From contig CM077161.1 of assembly GCA_039583875.1 (NCBI GenBank), positions 62,191,885 to 62,255,884 of the forward strand: 64,000 nt of DNA, in the 5' to 3' direction. The DNA comes from Platanthera guangdongensis. Taxonomy: Eukaryota > Streptophyta > Magnoliopsida > Asparagales > Orchidaceae. Shown here piece after piece: positions 10,787 through 23,269 of the stretch. The stretch's first letter is position 1. Every line of letters starts with the position of its first letter. The position numbers were made by a program, and so were the translations under genes. Below the pieces are notes generated by a model. That model had not been told where the DNA came from and did no database searches. It saw only the letters and a list, made by a program, of their open reading frames with translations.

Positions 10787-12546
10787 TGATTGTCTCTGAG
10801 ATATCTGCAAAGAGAAAATACCAAACTAACAATTCATCAAGGCAAGTATACCTATCGAAATGCAGCTAGGGGACACAAGTGTCGTATTGAAATCCGGGAA
10901 CAGTTGAGTAAGCTTACTCACACGAAATCTATTATTTTATCGACGGCAAAATAAGGTTTAGCTAAATGTACTAAAGGAAGAGAACTACTTGCATGAAAAG
11001 ATAAAGAGAGCTAAAAGAGCGATTAACTTAAGCTTAGTAACGATGAAGGGAAAATGCACTCGATCAGAAATCACCTCGGCAAGAGTGGTTAGACAAATAC
11101 GATAAATAAACCTAAGCTAAATAGGGTAAATGTCTTTGACCGTGGAGGTTCCATGAATATTGACACGCTTCTCTCGAAGGTCGTGCCTAACTGAGTTTAG
11201 GAAGGTCCGACCGACTTTCGCCTAAATCGGAGGCCTAAAACTCGCTTTACGCGGTGAACCCCTCTAATGGATTTTATTCTAATCCGGGAGATTTGAACGT
11301 CTGCCTCTCTCGAGGGGTGCGAACAACTCCCTTTACTCTTGAGTGCTCATTTCAAACCTTCGGCCTCTCGGCTAGCCCAGAATGAAAGCAAAGGTGGAGA
11401 GTATATATCGATAATATACCTCCAACCCGTGATAAATCAAGAGTAATTCAAAGCTAAACCCTAAAAAGGAAAGGCAAGATTCAAAGCCTCATAACCTAAT
11501 CACTCGAACCTCGGATCAATTAGATCGAGTACATGGAGGATTAGTTAATCATGGTGAGGTGGAAGAGGGAGATGAGTAGAAGAAAAATACTGAAAACAGA
11601 GCAGGAACGAAAAAGAAAACAACACTTTTTATTAAGAGAAACAGTGATCTTACAGCTTGAAAACCAGAGATTACAAGAACATGAAAAGGAAACTACACTA
11701 TCATTAGCATCATACTACAGAAAGAAGCTAGGAGCTAATACAGGGAAAGCATAAAGCTAGAGCTACGAACTAGAAATGAAAATACATGCTTAAAAAGTTC
11801 AGAAAAACAAAGGACAAAACCTCCCCTCTCAAAGCAAAAAGTTGTCCTAAAACCCCTGGAGTTGGGCTCTATTTATAGAATTTTTCGGGTCGGGTCACGC
11901 CCCCCTGTCACGCCCTGGTCGGGCGTGACCCTGGGGCGTGACACATTCGGCGCGACTTTTTCGGGCAGGAATTGAATTCTGACGGAGTTATTGCGGTAAA
12001 CGCCCACCGGTCACGCCCTGGTAGGGCGTGACTCTGGGGCGTGTTCTTTGCGGCGTGACTTCTTCGGGCTGAAATTGAATGCTGGAGGTGACGGGCGGAA
12101 TTGCTGAAGTACACGCCCATATGTCACGCCCGGGTCAGGCGTGACCCTGGGGCGTGACACTTTCGGTGCGACGGTGGAGCGGGAAAAACGAGCGCGCTGC
12201 GGCGATTCCTCGGAACCTGGGGACACGCCTCTAGTACATGCCCGTGTCGGGTGTGACACGGGCGTGACCGAGGGCGTGTACACTAAGTTTCCATGGAATG
12301 CAGTTTCGGACCAATTGCTTCATTCCTCTGGGTACACGCCCTAGGTACACGCCCTGGTAGGGCGTGACCTTGGGGCGTGTCACAGCAAACTTCGGCTGAA
12401 AGCCATGAAAACCTGCAAAAAGCAGAAAAAATGCATTAGCGACAAAAATATATACAAAGGGGAATCAAAACAAGTACTTTACAAGACATGATTGGCTTTA
12501 AAACCCCGAAAATATCCTAATAAAATTGACTGCAAACGTATTATCA
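10787..12546 (-). repeat. Element D 3' LTR
   Basis: 1760 bp, TGATTGTC to TTATCA in plus orientation. Positions 11890-12385 carry five or six imperfect inverted repeats of the form GTCACGCCC...GGGCGTGAC. A 67-codon plus-strand frame at 11551-11754 recurs in all three LTR copies but is antisense to the element and has no recognisable domain. Confidence 0.95.
11870..11877 (-). promoter_or_regulatory. TATA box of the element D 3' LTR copy
   Basis: TATAAATA on the minus strand followed by GAGCCCAAC, conserved in the other two full LTRs (22593-22600 and 30189-30196). It lies downstream of the CACGCCC palindrome cluster in the direction of transcription. Confidence 0.8.
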
Positions 12547-14421
12547 AATTCCCCCAAGCTTAAGTTTTGCTTGTCCCCAAGAAAAGATATAAAGACAAGC
12601 TAATCATAAAAAGTGACTAGTTTAAAAAATTTTAATCATACTCACACAAGTACTATGCGAAATTCTAGGTAGGGAGAATGTAAAACGTAAATCTAAAACA
12701 ATTATTTAGGTATGATTTAACTCTTATAAACTTTACTTAATAAAAATAAATCATCCAGAATTTTGACGAAATTCTTTAAATAGATTTGAGCAAGGCAATG
12801 AAAATGAAAAGAACGTATTGAGTTATTACTAGATCCAAGCAATGCATTATAATTATATCAATTAAATAACAAAAATCTAAGTTTAAATCCAAAACTAAAA
12901 CTGATTTACTTTTCTTCTTTTCTTAGTTGTTAAATAAAATTAAAAAAAGGGCGTGAATCAAAAGGACTTAATAGGACCGAAACGTTTGGTTTAGGAATAT
13001 GAATAGGAGTGGAATTCAAATATAAACATGGAGGCTTAAAAATCACACTAAACCAAAACAACGAGTTTCAAAAAAAATAAATTTATTTTAAACAAAATAT
13101 GTATAAATAAATTTATTTTTTTCTCTTTATGATTATTTATCTCATTTTTTTCTCATATTTTTTTTATTATTATTTTCATTCATTTTTGTTTTTTTTCTTT
13201 TCAATTTATTGCTTTTGAGTACACCTTTTTCAACAATATCTCAGACAAAATTTCCTATCAAACAAAATTAGCGTGATTAGATAGGTAGGAATTTGGGCTT
13301 TGGTGAAAATGAAAATGTGTGTGGAGTTTATCAAATGAATTTGGAAAAAGGGCTCAAAAGCGGCTAACTAGTGGTAAAAGAGTTTAGGTTGGCAAGAAAG
13401 CTCAAACGTAAACAAAAATGGCCTAAATCATTTTCACGCGTTTTTTAAAATTTATTTAAAACATAGAGTCGATAAATTTCAAAAAGCAAGTTCGAGATAA
13501 TAAAAGAAGATTGATGAAATTATCTTGAAAATAAAAATAATATGTCACTTGGATCGTTCATATCTACTACGTTATTCAAAATATGTTCTTACAAAAATCA
13601 TCTAAAGACGAAAAGGAAAATAGTGGATGATAAATTTTTAGAGAAAGTAAAGAAAATAAAGAACGGAAAACCATAATAGAAATGCACGTTGTAGAGAAAT
13701 ATTTTACCTTAACATGCTACCGTGAATTAGAAACACAGCATGACCAACATTTTACTTGTGAAATATGATTAAAAAGAATGATTAGAAAAATTATAATTAA
13801 CTATGTTGTTTATAAAGAAGTTTGAGAAAAACAAAACATAAACATGGGGTACTTATTGAAATACCAAAATGCAGCTATATATATATATAATATGTTTTGA
13901 AATTTTTTGAAATTTTGGATTTTTTGAAATTTTGGATTTTTTGGGATATTTACAAAACAAAAAGGAAACAAAAAGAAGGAGGAAGTCCTCCCCCAAGCTT
14001 AAAATCTACATTGTCCGCAATGGAGAAGGAGGTCGGAGAACGAGAGAAAAGTAAAGTACAGAAATAAAAGACAGAATTGAAAAGCAGGTACTTCCCCGGT
14101 TTGATTTTGCAGGGCAAGTTGAGTGATGCCGCTCCTCCATGCCTGTGCTGTGGATCTTCATGAAACGTCGTCCGGCGGACTTTGGCATGGAAGCAGAACC
14201 GTTGGAGCAGGCGATCGCAGAAGTTTCAGCTTGTCGGAGCCAGTCGGGGCAAAAAGTGTAAAAGAAAGAAAACAGAAAAAGATAACTTGGGTTGCCTCCC
14301 AAGAGCGCCCTTTGTTTAAAGCGTCGTTTGAGCTCGACGCATCAAAATAAGATTGTCCCAAATATTGTTTAAAAATAAAGTTCGAATAAAGTCAAAGTTT
14401 TTGAGAAAAATAAAGTTCAGA
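12547..14421 (-). other. Element D 3' internal non-coding region with polypurine tract
   Basis: The polypurine tract AAGCTTGGGGGAATTT (minus sense, 12547-12562) abuts the 3' LTR. The remainder is AT-rich, with long A and T runs, a TA microsatellite near 13876-13888 and repeated GAAATTTTGGATTTTTT units near 13905-13945. No env-like ORF is visible, although many Athila elements have one here. It is duplicated almost exactly at 23270-25440. Confidence 0.85.
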
Positions 14422-17400
14422 TTAATCAAATGTCAGGACCGGAAAGATAGAGTTAACAGGGTTGAGACTGACATCATTACAGAAATACAGTTTAAGACGC
14501 TGACCATTCACTTTGAAAGTACCCTTATCAGGGTGAGAAATTAAAACAGTACCATAAGAAAAGACTTCTAAAACAGTAAAAGGCCCAGACCAACGTGATT
14601 TTAATTTACCCGGGAATAAACGTAAACGAGAATTATATAGAAGAACTTGGTCGCCCGGCTTAAAGATTTTTGGGTGCCTAAGATGTCGATCGTGTAAACG
14701 CTTCGTCCGCTCTTTATAAAGTCTGTTATTTTCATATGCGTAAGAGCGCCACTCGTCGAGTTCGTTAAGTTGAAATTTTCTAAAATCGCCGACAGAGTGG
14801 GGATCGAAGTTTAAAAATCGCAAGGCCCAAAAGGCGCGGTGTTCTAACTCTACGGGTAAATGACACGATTTTCCATAAACCAACCGATATGGCGTACAGC
14901 CGAGGGCGGTTTTGTACGCTGTTCGGTAGGCCCATAGAGCATCGTCTAATTTGGCGGACCAGTCTTTTCTAGATGTTGAAATAGTCTTTTCTAAAATTCT
15001 TTTTATTTCTCTATTCACTACTTCGACTTGTCCGTTAGTTTGGGGGTGGTAGGCAGTGGAAAGCTTATGAGTAACGCCATATTTAGTTAGGATTTTTGAA
15101 AATTGCGCGTTACAGAAATGGGAACCCCTATCACTAACGATAGCGCGCGGCATACCGAATCGAGAAAATAATTTTTTGAGGAAATTAACTACGACTCGGG
15201 CGTCATTCGTAGGAAGAGCTTGGGCTTCGGCCCAACGTGAAACATAATCAACGGCAACTAAAATGTACTTATTCCCGAAGCTAGAAGGAAAAGGGCCAAC
15301 AAAATCAATCCCCCAGAGGTCGAAAACTTCGCACTCTAGAAAATAATTTTGTGGCATTTAATTTTTATTCGAAATATTCCCCGACCGTTGGCAACTATCA
15401 CACCTACTCACAAAGGCATGCGCGTCTTTAAACAGGCTGGGCCAGTAAAAACCCGCGCTTAACACTTTGTGAGCGGTGCGAGCAGCTTGATAGTGCCCAC
15501 CTGTCGGTCCTTCATACAAATGTTTAATAATATCTAATCCTTCATCAAAGGAAACACACCTCCTGATCACTTGGTCTGCACAGACTTTAAAAAGATGCGG
15601 GTCCTCCCAAAAGTAGTTCTTCAATTCAGAAAAGAATTTCTTCTTTTGCTGAGACGAGAACTCTTTTGGGAGCACACGGGCCACTAGATAGTTGGCGATG
15701 CGGGCAAACCAAGGAGAAGTAGATGTGTTAATTACGAAAAGCTTCTCATCAGGGAAATAGTAATGAAAAGAATTTTCATCTAATTGTTCTATAAACGGGT
15801 TGTCTAGGCGCGAAAGGTGGTCGGCGGCCAAGTTCTCGGCACCTCGCTTATCACGGATCTCTAAGTCAAACTCCTGGAGGAGTAAGACCCAGCGAATCAA
15901 GCGAGGCTTGGCATCCGTTTTAGAGAGAAGATATTTGAGGGCCGAGTGGTCCGTAAAAACAATAATTTTCGAAAGAGTAATATAAGGACGAAATTTGTCA
16001 AATGCGAATACTACAGCTAAGAGCTCCTTCTCGGTTGTGGTGTAATTTTCCTGTGCAGATGTGAGAGTTTTACTAGCGTAATAAATGGGGTGGAAGTTTT
16101 TGGAAATACGTTGACCTAGTACGGCTCCCACCGCATAACTACTCGCATCACACATTATTTCAAATGGAAGATCCCACACCGGAGCTATCATGATTGGCGC
16201 ATTAACTAATTTTTCTTTTATTAAATTGAAGGCAGCTAGACATAGGTCATCAAAGATGAATGAGGCGTCTTTTTCTAAGAGATGGGTAAGGGGCTTGGTG
16301 ATTTTGGAAAAGTCCTTTATGAAGCGGCGATAGAAACCCGCATGACCCAGGAAACTTCTTATGGCTTTTATGTTCGTAGGTGGCGGCAGTTTCTCGATAA
16401 CTTCTATTTTCGCAACGTCTACTTCAATACCCCTTTCAGAAATTTTATGTCCCAAAACTAACCCTTCCCTTACCATAAAATGGCATTTTTCCCAATTTAA
16501 GGCGAGGTTAGTTTCTTTGCATCGCTCTAAGACTTTTTCGAGGTTCTCTAAGCAACTATCGAAGGAATTCCCGAAGACGGAGAAATCATCCATGAAGACT
16601 TCCATAATGCTTTCTACGTACTTGTCAAAGATGGCGAGCATACATCGTTGGAATGTAGCCGGCGCATTGCACAATCCAAACGGCATTCTTCGGTAGGCAA
16701 AGGTGCCGAAGGGACAAGTAAACGTAGTTTTCTCCTGGTCCTCGGGGGAGATGGGGATTTGAAGATACCCCGAGAGGCCATCGAGAAAACAATAAAAGCT
16801 ATGTCCGGAAAGTCGTTCTAAAATTTGATCAATGAACGGCAAGGGGAAGTGATCCTTGCGGGTGGCGTCATTCAACATACGGTAATCTATACACATTCGC
16901 CATCCGGTCACCGTCCGAGTCGGGATTAATTCATTATTTTCATTACTTACGACCGTTATCCCTCCCTTCTTTGGTACTACCTGTACTGGGCTAACCCACT
17001 TACTGTCGGATATAGGATAGATAATTCCTGCGTCTAACAATTTCATAACCTCGCCCTTAACTACGTCTTTCATGTTTGGGTTTATACGGCGCTGAGGTTG
17101 TATAGAGTTACGAGAATTATCTTCCATTAAGATTTTATGAGTGCAGAAAGATGGGCTTATGCCCTTGATATCAGATATCTGCCAAGCAATAGCTTGGCGA
17201 TGCTTTTGTAAAATTGAAAGAAGTTTATTCTTTTGTGCATCCGTGAGGTAGGCCGAAATTATGACAGGCAGCTTAGAGTCCTTTTCTAAGAAAGTGTATT
17301 GAAGGTGCTCTGGTAGTTCTTTCAGTTCCAAGGTAGGGGGGTCATCATACGAGATCTTGGAAATTTGTTCTTTTTCAAAAACTATGTCCTCGTACACTTT

Positions 17401-19860
17401 TTTATATGTAAAATTAAAAGGGGTGTTGCTAGCGGCCATGGAGGCTTCGTGCAGCGATTCAGTTGGAAAAGTAGAAGAGGAACAGAAATCATTAAATTCT
17501 TTTTCAAAATCAGAGGGGCGAGTGGAGGATTCTTCACTTATGTGTAGAGATTCAGTTGGAAGAGTAGGAGAGGAACAAAAATTGGAAAATTCTTTGTCAA
17601 AATCAGAGGTGGGAGAGAAGAATTCTTCACTTATGGTATCCATGAAAAAACAGGAGTCATCATTAGCTAGTGTGTTCTTCATCGAGGGGGTGATAGAGAA
17701 AGTTACCTCATCGTCGCCCACTCGAAGGAAGAGCTTACCATTGCTTACATCAATGATAGCTCGGGAGGTGGCAAGGAAGGGTCGGCCAAGGATCAGGGGA
17801 ACCTCGACGTCTTCTTCGATGTCTAAAATGACAAAGTCCACCGGGAAGATGAACTTGTCAACTTTGACTAGGACGTCCTCCACTATTCCTAACGGGTATT
17901 TGACTGACCTGTCGGCTAGCTGGATACTCATGCGTGTGGGGTTGAGACTACCAATTCCTAACTTTTTAAACAACGAGAGGGGCATAAGATTAATACTCGC
18001 ACCTAAGTCGGCTAAAGCGTGTTTGACAAAGAGATCACCAAAGACACACGGGATAGAGAAACTACCCGGGTCACTGATTTTTTTCGGTAATCCGTTTGTC
18101 AGAACTGCCGAGCACGCGGCATTTAACGTGACATGAGAAAGGTTCTCTAACTTCTTCTTGTTAGTTAGGAGGTCCTTAAGGTATTTTGCGTACTTCGGCA
18201 TCTGGGATATGGCTTCGTGGAAAGGCAGATTTACGTGGATTTGCTTAAACATTTCCAAAAAACGGGTGTATTGATCATCCTGTCGTTGTTTATTAAGTTC
18301 GGAAGTGTATGGCGGGGATGGATTATTTTTAAAGGTGGGTGGTGGAGTGAGTTCTTTTTCTACGATAGGGGTGATAATTTCTTCGGCAGAGGGTGGAATT
18401 TTTAAAACGGGAATGGAGCTTTGATCTTTAAAAACGGGAGCGGAGCTTGCCTCGGGTTCTTCACTTACCATACCAGGAACTTTCTTCCCACTCCGAAGAG
18501 TTATAGCTTTCGCTTGCTCTCTCGGGTTGGGCTCGGTATTGGAAGGAAGAGACCCTACGGGTCGCTCAGAAATCATTTTAGCGAGCTGTCCTACCTGATT
18601 TTCTAAGTTTTTAACATTTTCGGTTAAGGTCCTAATCGTAGCGTCATTAGCATTCATGTATTTTGAAAACACTTCCTCCAAATTTGGAGGTTTTGGAAAA
18701 CTTTGAGGAGGAGGTGGTGGTGGAGCAGAAAAATCACTTTGCGGTGGCGGGCGCACAGCATTCGATGGATTGCTCCACGAAAAATTCGGATGATTTCTTA
18801 ACGCAGGATTATAACTATTCGGAAAATTAAAACCAGGAGGATGATAATTCGCAGAAGAAAAATTATTAAAAGCAGTTCTAGGCATATTATTTACATAATC
18901 CAAATGTTCGGCGGGAGGAGTTGCAGATTCCCATACCTGAGGGGCGGAGGCAGCAGTCATCTCCGTAATTTTTATGCTTAATATTTCAACTTGCAGTGCG
19001 AGTTGTGAGACGTTGTCCACTTCAAAGAGACCTGCAGGTTTGTTTGGGCGGGACCTAGGCACATTCCACTGGTAAGTGTTCATGGTCATGTCTTCAAACA
19101 GCTCAAGAGCTGCTTCCGGGGTCTTATGGTTTAAAGTACCGCCAGAAGCTGCGTCTATCATTTGCTTCGTGCTTTGATTTAGCCCATTATAAAACGTCTG
19201 CACCTGCAACCATACAGGCAGAGCGTGATGTGGGCATCGTCTTAATAATTCTTTAAATCTTTCTCAGGTTTCGTAAAGGGTCTCTGAGTCTATTTGTCCA
19301 AAGGCAGAAATGTCATTCCTAAGTTTAGCAGTTTTAGCAGGCGGAAAATACTTGGCCAAAAATTTTTCAGTTAATTGCGTCCAAGTAGTTATGCTATTTT
19401 TAGGAAGGGTGTTCAGCCACTGCTTAGCCTTAATTCTAAGAGAGAAAGGAAATAATCTTAGCCTAATAGCATCATTTGTGACACCATTTATCTTGAAGGT
19501 GTCACAAATCTCAAGAAAGCTGGCTATGTGTGCGTTCGGGTCTTCATCTTGAAGCCCGTCAAATTGCACATACTGCCGCACCATTTGAATTATGCTAGGC
19601 TTTAGTTCAAAATTATTATTATTTATTGCAGGGCGAACTATACTAGTTTCTGTACCCTCGAGATTTGGTCGTGCATAATAGGACATAGGCCTTTGCACGA
19701 CTTCCTCCACGTTAGGTTCTGCCATTCTTAAGGTAGAAAATGACTCGGAATCCTCAACCGGCACTTGGGTAGTAGGGCCTTGAAATCGCGTTCTTCTCCG
19801 AAGAGTACGCTCAATTTCGTGGTCTAGGTCCAAAGTAACCGATGGACTTCCGTGGGTCAT
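14422..19860 (-). pseudogene. Element D gag-pol, nearly complete (two stops)
   Basis: One minus-strand frame of about 1,800 codons from the ATG at 19860. Gag (residues about 80-240: FLEICDTFKINGVTNDAIRL, LTEKFLAKYFPPAKTAKLRN) is followed by a Pro-rich segment, then a protease reading ALADLGASINLMPLSLF, the Athila-type DLGA. Next come RT (RMCIDYRMLNDATRKDHFPL, FMDDFSVFG), RNase H (IMCDASSYAVGAVLGQ, FTDHSALKYLL, ENLAADHLSRL) and integrase (HHCC ending [42 protein letters not shown], so D, D and E are present). The two defects are TGA at 19264-19266, where the second copy has Trp, and TAA at 15358-15360 between the integrase zinc finger and core. Confidence 0.93.
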
Positions 19861-20340
19861 ACACTAGAAGAAGAGAGGAGAAGCAAGACTAAAAAGTAAA
19901 AGAGCTAATGAAGTTGGAAAAAAATTTTTGAAATAGATTTTTTTATATTTTAACTCCCGAACTTCCCAAGGGCTACCCGGTGAAGGGTTCGCAAGGTACT
20001 AGACAAGATAGTGGCATTTAGAGCCACTTTGCCCTTTTCGAGAGAGTTAGGTGGTGTAGAAAATTTTGTGATGTGGGTTTCTATTACGAATGCGGTAATT
20101 AAAATCCAGCCACTTATCTCTGTGTGAGTAGGCGGAAATTAAAAGCTATACTCACGCACTCGACAAAAAATTAAAACACACCCACTCTACAGAAAGTAAA
20201 CACACTCTACTGAAATATAGCCTGCCAATTGACTCAAGTGAGTAGGCGGAAAAATAAAATACGCACACTTGCTTGAAATAAATCCAGCCAATTAACTCAA
20301 GTGAGTAGGCGGAAAAAATTTAATCAAAACTATCGAATGG
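19861..20340 (-). other. Element D 5' untranslated leader (left unit), truncated
   Basis: It matches the leader at 28426-28990, including the AACTCAAGTGAGTAGGCGGAA repeat (two to three units here). It stops near 20340, where an RT fragment begins, so the part with the primer site and the adjacent LTR is missing. No coding potential. Confidence 0.8.
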
Positions 20341-21322
20341 GGTGTAATTTAAGGACGAAATTTGTCAAATGCGAATACTACGGCTAAGAGCTACTTCTCG
20401 GTTGTGGTGTATTTTTCCTGTGCAGATGTGAGAGTTTTACTAGCGTAATAAATTGGGTGGAAGTTTTTGGAAATACGTTGACCTAGTACGGCTCCCACCG
20501 CATAACTACTCGCATCACACATTATTTCAAATGGAAGATCCCACACCGGAGCTATCATGATTGGCGCATTAACTAATTTTTCTTTTATTAAATTGAAGGC
20601 AGCTAGACATTGGTCATCAAAGATGAATGGGGCGTCTTTTTCTAAGAGATGGGTAAGGGGCTTGGTGATTTTGGAAAAGTCCTTTATGAAGCGGCGGTAG
20701 AAACCCGCATGACCCAGGAAACTTCTTATGGCTTTTATGTTCGTAGGTGGCGGCAGTTTCTCGATAACTTCTATTTTCGCAACGTCTACTTCAATACCCC
20801 TTTCAGAAATTTTATGTCCCAAAACTAACCCTGCCCTTACCATAAAATGGCATTTTTCCCAATTTAAGGCGAGGTTAGTTTCTTCGCATCGCTCTAAGAC
20901 TTTTTCGAGGTTCTCTAAGCAACTATCGAAGGAATTCCCGAAGACGGAGAAATCATCCATGAAGACTTCCATAATGCTTTCTACGTACTTGTCAAAGATG
21001 GCGAGCATACATCGTTGGAATGTAGCCGGCGCATTGCACAATCCAAACGACATTCTTCGGTAGGCGAAGGTGCCGAAGGGACAAGTAAACGTAGTTTTCT
21101 CCTGGTCCTCGGGGGAGATGGGGATTTGAAGATACCCCGAGAGGCCATCGAGAAAACAATAAAAGCTATGTCCGGAAAGTCGTTCTAAAATTTGATCAAT
21201 GAACGGCAAGGGGAAGTGATCCTTGCGGGTGGCGTCATTCAACTTACGGTAATCTATACACATTCGCCATCCGGTCACCGTCCGAGTCGGGATTAATTCA
21301 TTATTTTCATTACTTACGACAT
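20341..21322 (-). pseudogene. Element D duplicated RT fragment
   Basis: It is a near-identical copy of about 15,984-16,958 of the main pol: RMCIDYRKLNDATRKDHFPL, FMDDFSVFG, and RNase H start IMCDASSYAVGAVLGQ. It is cut at both ends and has no gag, protease or integrase attached. The left junction lies in a shared TAAGGACGAAATTTG string (about 20351), which suggests microhomology joining. It cannot make a useful protein. Confidence 0.88.
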
Positions 21323-21509
21323 AAAATTATAAAGAAAAGACTTCTAAAACAGTAAAAGGCCCAGACCAACGTGATTTTAATTTACCCGGGAATAAACGTA
21401 AACGAGAATTATAAAGAAGCACTTGGTCGCCCGGCTTAAAGATTTTTGGGTGCCTAAGATGTCGATCATGTAAACGCTTTGTCCGATCGTGTACGCCATA
21501 TCAAAAACT
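21323..21509 (-). pseudogene. Element D integrase C-terminal fragment and filler before the middle LTR
   Basis: Positions 21333-21485 copy part of the integrase tail (compare 14555-14708). Positions 21486-21502 include GTACGCCATATC, an inverted copy of a word in the integrase near 14888. The primer-binding site expected directly before the LTR at 21510 is absent; only the AAAAACT flank remains. Confidence 0.75.
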
Positions 21510-23269
21510 TGATTGTCTCTGAGATATCTGCAAAGAGAAAATACCAAACTAACAATTCATCAAGGCAAGTATACCTATCGAAATGCAGCTAGGGGACACA
21601 AGTGTCGTATTGAAATCCGGGAACAGTTGAGTAAGCTTACTCACACAAAATCTATTATTTTATCGACGACAAAATAAGGTTTAGCTAAATGTACTAAAGG
21701 AAGAGAACTACTTGCATGAAAAGATAAAGAGAGCTAAAAGAGCGATTAACTTAAGCTTAGTAACGATGAAGGGAAAATGCACTCGATCAGAAATCACCTC
21801 GGCAAGAGTGGTTAGACAAATACGATAAATAAACCTAAGCTAAATAGGGTAAATGTCTTTGACCGTGGAGGTTCCATGAATATTGACACGCTTCTCTCGA
21901 AGGCCGTGCCTAACTGAGTTTAGGAAGGTCCGACCGACTTTCGCCTAAATCGGAGGCCTAAAACTCGCTTTACGCGGTGAACCCCTCTAATTGATTTTAC
22001 TCCAATCCGGGAGATTTGAACGTCTGCCTCTCTCGAGGGGTGCGAACAACTCCCTTTACTCTTGAGTGCTCATTTCAAACCTTCGGCCTCTTGGCTAGCC
22101 CAAAATGAAAGCAAAGGTGGAGAGTATATATCGATAATATACCTCCAACCCGTGATAAATCAAGAGTAATTCAAAGCTAAACCCTAAAAAGGAAAGGCAA
22201 GATTCAAAGCCTCATAACCTAATCACTCGAACCTCGGATCAATTAGATCGAGTACATGGAGGATTATTTAATCATGGTGAGGTGGAAGAGGGAGATGAGT
22301 AGAAGAAAAATACTGAAAACAGAGCAGGAACGAAAAAGAAAACAACACTTTTTATTAAGAGAAACAGTGATCTTACAGCTTGAAAACCAGAGAATACAAG
22401 AACATGAAAAGGAAACTACACTATCATTAGCATCATACTACAGAAAGAAGCTAGGAGCTAATACAGGGAAAGCATAAAGCTAGAGCTACGAACTAGAAAT
22501 GAAAATACATGCTTAAAAAGTTCAGAAAAACAAAGGACAGAACCTCCCCTCTCAAAGCGAAAAGTTGTCCTAAAACCCCTAGAGTTGGGCTCTATTTATA
22601 GAATTTTTCGGGTCGGGTCACGCCCCCCTGTCACGCCCTGGTCGGGCGTGACCCTGGGGCGTGACACATTCGGCGCGACTTTTTCGGGCAGGAATTGAAT
22701 TCTGACGGTGTTTTTGCGGTACACGCCCACCGGTCACGCCCTGGTAGGGCGTGACTCTGGGGCGTGTTCTTTGCGGCGTGACTTCTTCGGGCTGAAATTG
22801 AATGCTGGAGGTGACGGGCGGAATTGCTGAAGTACATGCCCATATGTCACGCCCGGGTCAGGCGTGACCCTGGGGCGTGACACTTTCGGTGCGACGGTGG
22901 AGCGGGAAAAACGAGCGCGCTGCGGCGATTCCTCGGAACCTGGGGACACGCCTCTAGTACACGCCCGTGTCGGGTGTGACACGGGCGTGACCGAGGGCGT
23001 GTACACTAAGTTTCTATGGAATGCAGTTTCGGACCAATTGCTTCATTCCTCTGGGTACACGCCCTAGGTACACGCCCTGGTAGGGCGTGACCTTGGGGCG
23101 TGTCACAGCAAACTTCGGCTGAAAGCCGTGAAAACCTGCAAAAAGCAGAAAAAATGCATTAGCGACAAAAATATATACAAAGGGGAATCAAAACAAGTAC
23201 TTTACAAGACATGATTGGCTTTAAAACCCCGAAAATATCCTAATAAAATTGACTGCAAACGTATTATCA
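21510..23269 (-). repeat. Element D middle LTR (full length)
   Basis: 1760 bp, TGATTGTC to TTATCA. On the right it is joined normally to a polypurine tract and 3' region (23270 on), so it is the 3' LTR of the right unit. On the left it lacks the primer site that a 5' LTR should have. A TATA box lies at 22593-22600. Confidence 0.93.

Noticed and set aside
11551..11754. 67-codon basic plus-strand ORF repeated in all three full Athila LTRs (also 22274-22477, 29870-30073)
   Set aside because: Its conservation is explained by LTR identity. It is antisense to the element, short and has no recognisable domain.
12011..12344. Short Arg/Ser/Pro-rich ORFs on both strands of the Athila LTR
   Set aside because: Translations of the CACGCCC inverted repeats; no independent support.
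12547..14421. Possible env-like gene of the Athila element
   Set aside because: No ORF over 100 codons on the element strand and no membrane segment; the region is AT-rich non-coding.
17357..18136. 259-codon plus-strand ORF over the Athila protease
   Set aside because: Antisense shadow of a strongly conserved gag-pol frame; the composition mirrors that gene.
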